Shown here piece by piece: positions 1 to 4,627 of a stretch of 5,296 bases of DNA. A program made the position numbers and the translations under genes. A model generated the notes under the pieces. It had not been told where the DNA came from, searched no databases, and worked only from the letters and a program-made list of their open reading frames with translations. Every line of letters begins with the position of its first letter. Position 1 is the first letter of the stretch. Location of the stretch: contig JBKOWZ010000063.1 of the NCBI GenBank assembly GCA_046724665.1, positions 1 to 5,296 on the forward strand. Reading direction: 5' to 3'. Origin of the DNA: Actinocrinis sp046724665. Lineage in GTDB: Bacteria; Actinomycetota; Actinomycetes; Streptomycetales; Catenulisporaceae.

Positions 1-19
1 GATCGTCTCGGTCATCGAA

Positions 20-187
20 TCAGTCCCAGATCAGGTTGTTCGGCGAAACCGTGGCCGGAGCCGTGACGGCGGCCATGGTGGAAACGGCAGGCGCGGCGGC
101 GGTGGCCGCCGCGACGAGCGCGGGCGCTGCCGAGGAGACGAGGGTGGCGGCGACCAGCAGGCCCGCGGGACGGGGAAGACGCTTCAT
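20..187 (-). CDS. Small exported peptide precursor, 55 aa, C-terminus SPNNLIWD
   Basis: This is an unrecognised short protein. Residues 1-7 are basic (MKRLPRP, with K2, R3 and R6). Residues 8-26 form a hydrophobic Ala/Leu/Val stretch, and AxA-type signal peptidase I sites follow around residues 26-31, so Sec export is likely. The remaining roughly 25-30 residues are a bland Ala/Thr/Pro/Val tract ending abruptly in a polar-aromatic tail, SPNNLIWD. The open frame extends much further upstream, but this ATG is preferred because an AGAGG ribosome-binding site lies 8 nt before it and the signal peptide begins there. It lies downstream of, and on the same strand as, the 101-aa gene at 370-675, and near a divergent TrmB-LuxR regulator. 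No maturation enzyme is visible. The role is unknown; a secreted signal or pheromone precursor is an inference from size, export signal and context. A small lipid- or wall-associated peptide is an alternative. Confidence 0.7.
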   Translation of the reverse strand: MKRLPRPAGLLVAATLVSSAAPALVAAATAAAPAVSTMAAVTAPATVSPNNLIWD

Positions 188-195
188 GGGGAATG

Positions 196-200
196 CCTCT
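196..200 (-). promoter_or_regulatory. Ribosome-binding site of the small exported peptide
   Basis: Read on the minus strand this is AGAGG, 8 nt before the ATG at 187-185. It decides the start within a much longer open frame. It directly abuts the inverted repeat at 200-216, so a hairpin or bound protein there could affect access to it. Confidence 0.55.
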
Positions 201-216
201 TTCACGCAGGGTGAAA
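200..216. repeat. Inverted repeat TTTCAC-N5-GTGAAA before the exported peptide gene
   Basis: Perfect 6-bp arms (tttcac / gtgaaa) flank gcagg. The repeat lies 13-29 nt upstream of the peptide start codon and touches its ribosome-binding site. It could be a regulator operator or a small RNA hairpin in the leader. The symmetry is seen in the sequence; the function is inferred. Its centre gcagg(g) also occurs in the palindrome at 738-753. Confidence 0.4.
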
Positions 217-261
217 TCCGGGTGGGTATCGGTTGGAACGGGATTGTTCGAAGCCCGCGGC

Positions 262-286
262 GCCTCGGAATACCGCTTTCCGAGGC
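262..286. repeat. Perfect 9-7-9 inverted repeat between the 101-aa gene and the peptide gene
   Basis: The arms gcctcggaa (262-270) and ttccgaggc (278-286) are perfect reverse complements around a 7-nt loop (taccgct). The repeat lies 75-99 nt upstream of the peptide gene and about 84-108 nt past the stop of the 101-aa gene. It is not followed by a T tract on either strand, so a classical intrinsic terminator is weakly supported. A dyad operator, a processing hairpin or an actinobacterial T-less terminator are the options. Confidence 0.5.
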
Positions 287-346
287 AGGATTTTGCCGGA
301 GCCGCGCTGCTCCTGTCACCCTTCCGCGCTGACATGACCCTGCGGT

Positions 347-367
347 GGCAGCAAGCTGTTGGCTGCC
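347..367 (-). terminator. Possible hairpin terminator after the 101-aa gene
   Basis: The arms ggcagc and gctgcc flank a 9-nt loop and begin 2 nt after the stop codon of the minus-strand gene at 370-675. The stem is only 6 bp and no T tract follows, so termination is possible but unproven. The exported peptide gene further on may still be read through. Confidence 0.25.
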
Positions 368-369
368 TT

Positions 370-675
370 TCACACCCCGAGAAGGATCTCCTCGGCGCCC
401 GGCACCAGGCCCGCGCCGCAGTAGTCCATCGACCATCCCTCCAGCTCGGGATAGCTGCTCAAGGCTCGCATGCACAGATCCGCGGCGGCCGACTCGGCGG
501 CGGCCAGGTCCGGGTGGCACAGGAAGATGGCAAGCCGTGCCTCACGGGTGTCCGTCTCCGCGTACAGGTGCTCCAGGCAATCATCGGGATCTGCGATATC
601 CGTCAAAAGACGGCGAAGATCGTCGGCGCTAATGCTGGTGTCCTGCGCGGTCAGCCGCGAATTGATGAGATACAT
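370..675 (-). CDS. Small protein of unknown function, 101 aa, probable alpha/beta fold
   Basis: I do not recognise a named family. The protein has no signal peptide or membrane segment and looks cytosolic. Reading predicted elements by eye gives strand (MYLINSRL, 1-8), helix (SADDLRRLLTDIA, 16-28), strand (CLEHLYAET, 33-41), strand (ARLAIFLCH, 46-54), helix (LAAAESAAADLCMRAL, 57-72) and strand (WSMDYCGAGL, 81-90). This order resembles a ferredoxin-like beta-alpha-beta-beta-alpha-beta fold, which is an inference. C33, C53, C68 and C86 are present but form no obvious metal motif. The start ATG has only a weak GGA close upstream. It is divergent from the regulator at 791 across a 115-bp gap holding a perfect palindrome, and sits 182 bp upstream of the exported peptide gene on the same strand. 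The three may form one functional unit. Confidence 0.65.
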   Translation of the reverse strand: MYLINSRLTAQDTSISADDLRRLLTDIADPDDCLEHLYAETDTREARLAIFLCHPDLAAAESAAADLCMRALSSYPELEGWSMDYCGAGLVPGAEEILLGV

Positions 676-737
676 ATTTCCGATGTTGCGTCAGACGGCG
701 GCTATGGACCAGGATTTCGGTGTGGCAGAATCTTGCG

Positions 738-753
738 GTGCAGGGACCTGCAC
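738..753. promoter_or_regulatory. 16-bp palindrome in the divergent gap, candidate operator
   Basis: gtgcagg-ga-cctgcac is a perfect 7-2-7 dyad between the divergent genes starting at 675 (minus) and 791 (plus). A poor promoter candidate surrounds it on the plus strand: ttgcgg at 733-738, a 17-bp spacer and ttcact at 756-761. In that reading the dyad fills the spacer. A site for the adjacent LuxR-type regulator, acting on itself and on the small genes, is the natural inference. The dyad itself is certain; the use is not. Confidence 0.45.
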
Positions 754-790
754 GCTTCACTGAGGAGCAACCGATCGTTGGGGGCTTGCC

Positions 791-1783
791 ATGCTGGAAG
801 CACTGGGCGTCAGTCTCGACGCGGAGCGCGTATATAAGGCCATGCTCGCCGAGCCGCGCATCGGCGTGGTGCAGCTGGCCGACCGGCTCGGCTTTCCCCC
901 CGAGCGGGTCCGCGACAGCCTCGACGAGCTGGCGAAACTTTCCCTGCTGCGGCCCTCGTACGAGTCGCCCGGCGGGCTGCGCCTGGTCAGCCCCGAGGTC
1001 GGGCTCTCCCATCTGCTGGCCGAGCGCGAGGCCGAGCTGCTCGAGCAGCAGCGGCAGATCGCGGCCAGCCGCGCCGCGGTGGCGGCGGTGGTGGCCGACT
1101 ACGCCGACCTGCACCCCTCGCGCCAGCACTCGGACATCGAGCAGCTGGTCGGCATCGACTCGGTGCGCTCCTGGATAGAGGAGCGCGCGCACGCGGGCCT
1201 GGCCGAGGTGATGACCTTCTCCCCGGGCGGCGCGATGAGCGAGCAGAGCCTGGCCGCGGCCCGGCCGCTCGACCAGGAGGCGCTGGCCCGCGGCACCAAG
1301 ATGCGTTCGCTGTACCTCGACAGCGTGCGCAACCACCCGCCGACGATCAACTACCTGCGCTGGCTGGTCGAGCAGGGCGGGCAGGTGCGCACCACGGCGA
1401 CGCTGCCGCTGCGGATGATCATCTTCGACCGCAGGCAGGCGCTGATCCCGGTCAACCCGGAGCACAGCAAGACCGGCGCGGTCGTGCAGCGCGGCCCCGG
1501 CATGGTCGCCGCGCTCTGCGCGCTGTTCGAGCAGATGTGGCAGGCCGCCAAGCCGGTCGGCGAGGAGCGTCAGCGCGACGACCAGGGGCTGACCGGCCAG
1601 GAGCAGGCGGTGATCAACCTGCTGGCCGAGGGCTGGACCGACGACGTGATAGCCCGCAAGCTCGGCGTCTCGGTGCGCACCAGCCGCCGGATCACCGCCG
1701 AGCTGACCCAGCGCCTCGGCGCGCGCAGCCGGTTCCAGGCCGGGGCGCGCGCGGTCGAGGCCGGCTGGATCAAGGGCAGCTGA
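791..1783 (+). CDS. TrmB-like / LuxR-family transcriptional regulator, 330 aa
   Basis: This is a cytoplasmic DNA-binding regulator with two helix-turn-helix regions. Residues 4-67 (LGVSLDAERVYKAML through LADRLGFPPERVRDSLDEL) match the TrmB/archaeal-type winged helix. Residues 70-104 are Glu/Gln/Ala-rich and probably form a coiled-coil linker. Residues about 115-255 form a middle domain resembling the PLD-like effector region of TrmB-type proteins, including KMRSLYLDSVR, a hydrophobic strand around LRMIIFDRR (207-215) and ALIPVNPE. Residues 267-327 are a LuxR/GerE helix-turn-helix (LTGQEQAVINLLAEGWTDDVIARKLGVSVRT...). No receiver or acyl-homoserine-lactone domain is present. The start has a G-rich run (ggggg) about 6 nt upstream and keeps the winged helix intact. 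Its 3' end overlaps the convergent gene at 1770. The target is unknown; the two divergent small genes are the closest candidates. Confidence 0.88.
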   Translation: MLEALGVSLDAERVYKAMLAEPRIGVVQLADRLGFPPERVRDSLDELAKLSLLRPSYESPGGLRLVSPEVGLSHLLAEREAELLEQQRQIAASRAAVAAVVADYADLHPSRQHSDIEQLVGIDSVRSWIEERAHAGLAEVMTFSPGGAMSEQSLAAARPLDQEALARGTKMRSLYLDSVRNHPPTINYLRWLVEQGGQVRTTATLPLRMIIFDRRQALIPVNPEHSKTGAVVQRGPGMVAALCALFEQMWQAAKPVGEERQRDDQGLTGQEQAVINLLAEGWTDDVIARKLGVSVRTSRRITAELTQRLGARSRFQAGARAVEAGWIKGS

Positions 1784-2351
1784 CCGTTTGCAGCAGGCCC
1801 CAGACGAACTCGGCGCTCGCGGCGACCGGCACGCCGTCGTCGCCGGGCGCGGTGAACAGCGTGGTCCAGCGGCTGGGCGCGGAACCCTCCTGGTGGCGCA
1901 CCGGCGCGAAAGCGCGCTCCACATCGCTGATCACGCACGACCACGGCGCCAGATCGCTCAGCCGTGAAAGTTTCGGCGGCGGCGCGGCCGGGTCGCGCAC
2001 GAGCAGCTGCGCCAGCAGCACCCCGCCCGGGCCGGCCAGCGCCTCGTAGAGCAGATCCGGCCACAGCGGCAGCCGCCACCGCACGGCCGTGCAGACCAGG
2101 TCGCCGAGCCGGCGCGGCTGCTCGGAATGCGGCTCGCCGAGAAATCCGCGCAATGCCGATAAACCGCCGCGATAGTGGCGGGAGCGGATCATCCGCTGAT
2201 AGTGCGCATTGACCTCGCGCAGCTCGGTGACGCTCGCGCCGAGTTCGCCGCGCGCCCGCTCGACCAGCTCGGGCTGGTAGTCGGCCATCCTGCGCAGCAG
2301 GACCAGCTGGAACTCGCGTACGGCGATGCGGATCGGCGTGGTCGGCGGCAC
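1770..2351 (-). CDS. Conserved-looking actinobacterial protein of unknown function, 193 aa
   Basis: The sequence looks like a real soluble protein but I cannot assign a function. It has no signal peptide or membrane helix. The N-terminal half is helical and charged (VREFQLVLLRRMADYQPELVERARGELG, about 11-38, and a VNAHYQRMIRSRHYRGG segment, 47-63). It is followed by a Trp/Arg-rich stretch RWRLPLWPDLLYEAL (91-105), then APWSCVISDVERAF (135-148), EGSAPSRWTTLF (155-166) and FVWGLLQ near the end. I have an impression that similar proteins occur in Streptomyces, but this is unverified. The GTG at 2351 is chosen because TATGCT lies 6 nt before it, as in a leaderless gene; an ATG at 2288 would lose 21 residues. 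The same frame runs open across tetR to 3032, but that extension is antisense shadow. It overlaps the regulator tail-to-tail by 14 bp and is divergent from tetR. Confidence 0.72.
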   Translation of the reverse strand: MPPTTPIRIAVREFQLVLLRRMADYQPELVERARGELGASVTELREVNAHYQRMIRSRHYRGGLSALRGFLGEPHSEQPRRLGDLVCTAVRWRLPLWPDLLYEALAGPGGVLLAQLLVRDPAAPPPKLSRLSDLAPWSCVISDVERAFAPVRHQEGSAPSRWTTLFTAPGDDGVPVAASAEFVWGLLQTVSCP

Positions 2352-2357
2352 CGGCCC

Positions 2358-2363
2358 AGCATA
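2358..2363 (-). promoter_or_regulatory. Candidate -10 element (TATGCT) for the unknown gene
   Basis: Read on the minus strand this hexamer is TATGCT, with the A2 and T6 typical of actinobacterial -10 elements (TAnnnT). It ends 6 nt before the GTG at 2351, placing the expected transcription start on the start codon itself. No -35 match is seen at normal spacing. It supports the GTG start and a leaderless mRNA. Confidence 0.4.
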
Positions 2364-2375
2364 GGTGACGGCGAT

Positions 2376-2393
2376 GCCGCCGCTGGCGGCGGC
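2376..2393. repeat. 18-bp GC palindrome between the divergent unknown gene and tetR
   Basis: gccgccgc-tg-gcggcggc is a perfect 8-2-8 dyad lying immediately upstream of the tetR -10 candidate. It could be an operator acting on both divergent promoters. The low complexity and high GC of the region make a chance origin plausible, and it does not resemble the AT-rich dyad at 3051-3070. Confidence 0.35.
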
Positions 2394-2399
2394 GATAAT
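2394..2399 (+). promoter_or_regulatory. Candidate -10 element (GATAAT) for tetR
   Basis: GATAAT matches the TATAAT consensus at five of six positions in an otherwise very GC-rich gap. It ends 6 nt before the GTG at 2406, so transcription would begin at the start codon. No convincing -35 is visible. This supports GTG 2406 as the tetR start. Confidence 0.5.
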
Positions 2400-2405
2400 G
2401 AGGCG

Positions 2406-3029
2406 GTGAACGCACAGGGCGACGTCAACGGGGCCGTGGCGTCCGCGCGCAAGAAGTCCGGACGGCGGCCCGGCGGCCCGGACACCCGGCAGGACATCCT
2501 CGACACGGCCCGCGCCGAGTTCGCCGCGCGCGGCTACGAGAACACCAGCATGCGGGCCATCGCCCGGTCCGCCGGCGTGAACGCGGCGCTGCTGCACCAC
2601 TACTTCGGCACCAAGGACCAGCTGTTCCTCGCCGCGCTCGACTTCCCGCTGCGGCCGAGCGAGCTGGTCGCCGAGGCGCTCGGCGGCGAGCGCGCCACCG
2701 TCGGCGAGCGCGTCGTGCGCTTCGCCTTCGGCCTGCTGGAGAACCCGGCCTCGCGCGAGCGGGCGCTGGCCGTGCTGCGCGCCGCCGCGACCAACGAGCA
2801 GATGGCCAGGCTGATGCGCGGCTTCATGCAGCGCGAGGTGGTCGGCCCGATCTCCGCGGCGCTCGACGTCCCGGAGCCGAAGCTGCGCGCGGAGCTGGCG
2901 ATGACGCAGATCGTCGGCCTCATCATGGGCCGCTACGTCATCGCCGTCGAGCCGCTGGCCTCCGCGCCGGTGGACGAGCTGGTCCCGCTGCTCGCGCCGA
3001 CCTTGCAGCGTTACCTCACCGGTGTTTGA
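2406..3029 (+). CDS. TetR-family transcriptional repressor, 207 aa
   Basis: This is a one-component cytoplasmic repressor, expected to be a dimer that leaves DNA on binding a small ligand. The N-terminal extension (1-26) is basic (SARKKSGRRPGG). The TetR_N domain spans about 27-75: TRQDILDTARAEFAARGY, then MRAIARSAGVNAALLHHYFGTKDQLF, with the typical recognition-helix ending HHYFGTK (64-70). Residues 80-207 form the helical ligand-binding and dimerisation half. Total length is normal for the family. The GTG at 2406 is chosen from its fit to a leaderless promoter; a GTG at 2436 is an alternative that still keeps the HTH. It lies 31 bp upstream of an ABC exporter pair whose promoter contains an AT-rich dyad, so repression of that pair is the likely job. 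The ligand is unknown. It is divergent from the unknown gene at 1770-2351, which could be a second target. Confidence 0.9.
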   Translation: MNAQGDVNGAVASARKKSGRRPGGPDTRQDILDTARAEFAARGYENTSMRAIARSAGVNAALLHHYFGTKDQLFLAALDFPLRPSELVAEALGGERATVGERVVRFAFGLLENPASRERALAVLRAAATNEQMARLMRGFMQREVVGPISAALDVPEPKLRAELAMTQIVGLIMGRYVIAVEPLASAPVDELVPLLAPTLQRYLTGV

Positions 3030-3054
3030 CACGGCGGCCGCGGCGGCAGAAACT
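3026..3054 (+). promoter_or_regulatory. Predicted promoter of the ABC exporter genes
   Basis: A perfect -35 hexamer TTGACA (3026-3031) shares bases with the tetR stop codon. It is followed by a 17-bp spacer and GAAACT (3049-3054), which keeps the key A2 and T6 of the -10. The predicted start point falls about 7 nt later, at 3061, on the GTG of the ATPase gene. Spacing is ideal although the -10 matches only three of six positions. Confidence 0.55.
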
Positions 3055-3070
3055 AATCGCGTGATTAATT
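3051..3070. promoter_or_regulatory. Candidate TetR operator over the exporter promoter
   Basis: aactaatcgcgtgattaatt is a 20-bp dyad. TAATC-GCGT-GATTA pairs perfectly, and the outer AA/TT also pair after one mismatched position. It is an AT-rich island in GC-rich DNA. It overlaps the -10, the predicted start point and the first codons of the ATPase gene, where a bound repressor would block transcription. The dyad is seen; binding by the neighbouring TetR protein is inferred. Confidence 0.55.
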
Positions 3071-3813
3071 ATGCCGTGGAGGTGCGCGGCCTGCGCGTGG
3101 TGCGCGGCGGCCGCGCCGTGCTGGACGGGATCGACCTCACCATCGCGCCCGGCACGGTGACCGGGCTGCTCGGGCCGAGTGGCTGCGGGAAGAGCACGCT
3201 GATGCGCGCGATCGTCGGCGTGCAGAAGACCGCCGGGGGAGAGGTGCGGGTGCTCGGCCACCCGGCCGGTGACGCCGCGCTGCGCCGCCGGGTCGGCTAC
3301 GTCACCCAGGCGCCCTCGGTCTACGCGGATCTGTCCGTCGCCGAGAACCTGCGCTACTTCTCCGCGGTCCTCGGCACCTCGCGCGACGACGTCTCGCGGG
3401 TCATCGCGCAGGTCGGCCTGACCGGCCGCGAACGCGACCTGGTCGCCAAACTCTCCGGCGGCCAGCGCGCCCGGGTCTCGCTGGCCGCCGTGCTGCTCGG
3501 CGCGCCCGAAGTGCTGGTGCTCGACGAGCCGACCGTCGGCCTCGACCCGGTGCTGCGCCGCGAGCTGTGGGACCTCTTCCACGTACTGGCCGCCGCCGGC
3601 GCCAGCCTGCTGATCTCCAGCCACGTCATGGACGAGGCCTCACGCTGCGGCCACCTGCTGCTGATGCGCGACGGCGCGATCATCGCCGACGACACGCCCG
3701 AGGCCCTACTGGAGCGCACCGGCGCTCGCGAGATCGAAGAAGCCTTCCTCGCCCTCGTCGAGGGACGGCAAGCGCGGGCACATGAAGCCGAGTCGGTGAA
3801 GGGAAGCGCATGA
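3061..3813 (+). CDS. ABC transporter ATPase, DrrA/NodI-like, 250 aa
   Basis: This is the nucleotide-binding subunit that hydrolyses ATP at the inner face of the membrane to drive its permease. All core motifs are visible: Walker A GPSGCGKST (38-46), Q-loop Q83 (VTQ), signature LSGGQ (131-135), Walker B VLVLDEP with catalytic E156 (151-157), D-loop GLD (160-162) and H-loop H188 (SSHVMDEA). The profile fits the DrrA/CcmA/NodI group that pairs with ABC-2 permeases in drug and polyketide export, but it is shorter at the C-terminus than the roughly 330-residue DrrA. The start GTG 3061 gives VINYAVEVRGL, a normal beginning just before the first strand, and fits the promoter geometry. A GTG at 3022 overlapping tetR would add 13 residues with no visible ribosome-binding site. 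The 3' end overlaps the permease by 4 bp, implying translational coupling. The substrate is unknown. Confidence 0.92.
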   Translation: MINYAVEVRGLRVVRGGRAVLDGIDLTIAPGTVTGLLGPSGCGKSTLMRAIVGVQKTAGGEVRVLGHPAGDAALRRRVGYVTQAPSVYADLSVAENLRYFSAVLGTSRDDVSRVIAQVGLTGRERDLVAKLSGGQRARVSLAAVLLGAPEVLVLDEPTVGLDPVLRRELWDLFHVLAAAGASLLISSHVMDEASRCGHLLLMRDGAIIADDTPEALLERTGAREIEEAFLALVEGRQARAHEAESVKGSA

Positions 3814-4619
3814 TGACCGCGACGACGGTAACCGGCCCCGCACACGTCCCCGCGCCCAGCGGCTCCGCCGCCCGCGCACGTGCGAGCGCCCTGCGTACGG
3901 TCGCCACCGCCCGCCGGGTGCTCACGCAACTGCGCCACGACCCACGCACGATCGCGCTGCTGCTCGTCGTGCCGTGCGTGCTGCTGACCCTGCTCAAGTA
4001 CATGTTCAACGGGCGCCAGTTCTTCTTCGACCACGTCGGCGCGCCGCTGCTCGGCATCTTCCCGCTGATCGTGATGTTCCTGGTCACCTCGGTCGCGACG
4101 CTGCGCGAGCGCACCGGCGGCACGCTCGAGCGGCTGCTGACCATGCCGCTGGCCAAGCTCGACCTGCTGCTCGGCTACATGCTCGCGTTCGGCACGCTCG
4201 CCTTGCTCCAGGCCGCGGTCGCGTTCGGGCTGACCCTCGGCCCGCTCGGGCTGCACGTGGCCGGGCCGACCTGGCTGCTGTTCGTCGTCGCGGTCGGCAA
4301 CGGGCTGCTGGGCACCGCGCTCGGACTGTTCGTCTCCGCCTTCGCCGCCACCGAGTTCCAGGCCGTGCAGTTCCTGCCCGCGTTCATCCTGCCGCAGTTC
4401 CTGTTGTGCGGGCTGTTCACCCCGCGCGAGTCGATGCAGACCGTGCTGCGCTGGATCTCCGACGTCATGCCGCTCTCGTACGCGGTGGACGCGATGACCA
4501 GGCTGACCAACGAGACCGGGGTGGGCGGCCTGGTGGTCAGGGATCTGGCGGTGATCGGCGGGTCGGCCGTCGTCGCGCTCGCGCTCGGCGCGGTCACGCT
4601 GCGCCGCCGCACGGCGTAG
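3810..4619 (+). CDS. ABC-2 type transporter permease, DrrB-like, 269 aa
   Basis: This is the membrane subunit of the exporter. The first 45 residues are cytoplasmic and basic. Six membrane segments can be read by eye: about 47-64, 78-97, 117-139, 152-177, 186-205 and 246-263. Between the second and third lies the conserved cytoplasmic loop RERTGGTLERLLTMPLAKLDLLLGY (99-123), characteristic of ABC-2/DrrB permeases, with the RGTLE-like core that couples to the ATPase. PLSYAVDAMTRL (221-232) is another family hallmark. Length is typical. Its ATG overlaps the ATPase stop (ATGA) and has a gggaa-type ribosome-binding site; a second ATG follows immediately at 3813. It should dimerise and work with the 3061-3813 ATPase to export a hydrophobic compound, possibly a drug or an endogenous metabolite. 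The sequence does not say which. Confidence 0.92.
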   Translation: MMTATTVTGPAHVPAPSGSAARARASALRTVATARRVLTQLRHDPRTIALLLVVPCVLLTLLKYMFNGRQFFFDHVGAPLLGIFPLIVMFLVTSVATLRERTGGTLERLLTMPLAKLDLLLGYMLAFGTLALLQAAVAFGLTLGPLGLHVAGPTWLLFVVAVGNGLLGTALGLFVSAFAATEFQAVQFLPAFILPQFLLCGLFTPRESMQTVLRWISDVMPLSYAVDAMTRLTNETGVGGLVVRDLAVIGGSAVVALALGAVTLRRRTA

Positions 4620-4627
4620 CCAAGCTG

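Noticed and set aside
188..520. Longer version of the exported peptide frame, starting far upstream
   Set aside because: The extension overlaps the 101-aa gene in another frame and has a Gly/Arg-rich shadow composition. The ATG at 187 has the ribosome-binding site and begins a proper signal peptide.
193..837. A 214-residue plus-strand open frame across the left intergenic regions
   Set aside because: It is antisense to the 101-aa gene, has no ribosome-binding site or recognisable domain, and runs into the regulator start in another frame.
629..1924. A 431-residue minus-strand open frame over the regulator gene
   Set aside because: It is antisense to a protein with clear TrmB and LuxR domains, and its translation is His/Gln/Arg-rich shadow sequence.
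2352..3032. N-terminal extension of the minus-strand unknown gene across the whole tetR region
   Set aside because: This stretch is antisense to a clear TetR protein and its translation is Gly/Arg/Ala/His-rich without recognisable motifs. Only the part below 2351 reads like a real protein.
3022..3060. GTG at 3022 as the start of the ABC ATPase
   Set aside because: It would place the start within tetR with no ribosome-binding site and add a non-family Ala-rich tail. GTG 3061 fits both the domain boundary and the promoter.
4620..4627. Bidirectional terminator between the permease and the CHR gene
   Set aside because: The gap is only 8 bp and contains no stem-loop. Any termination must lie within the coding ends.
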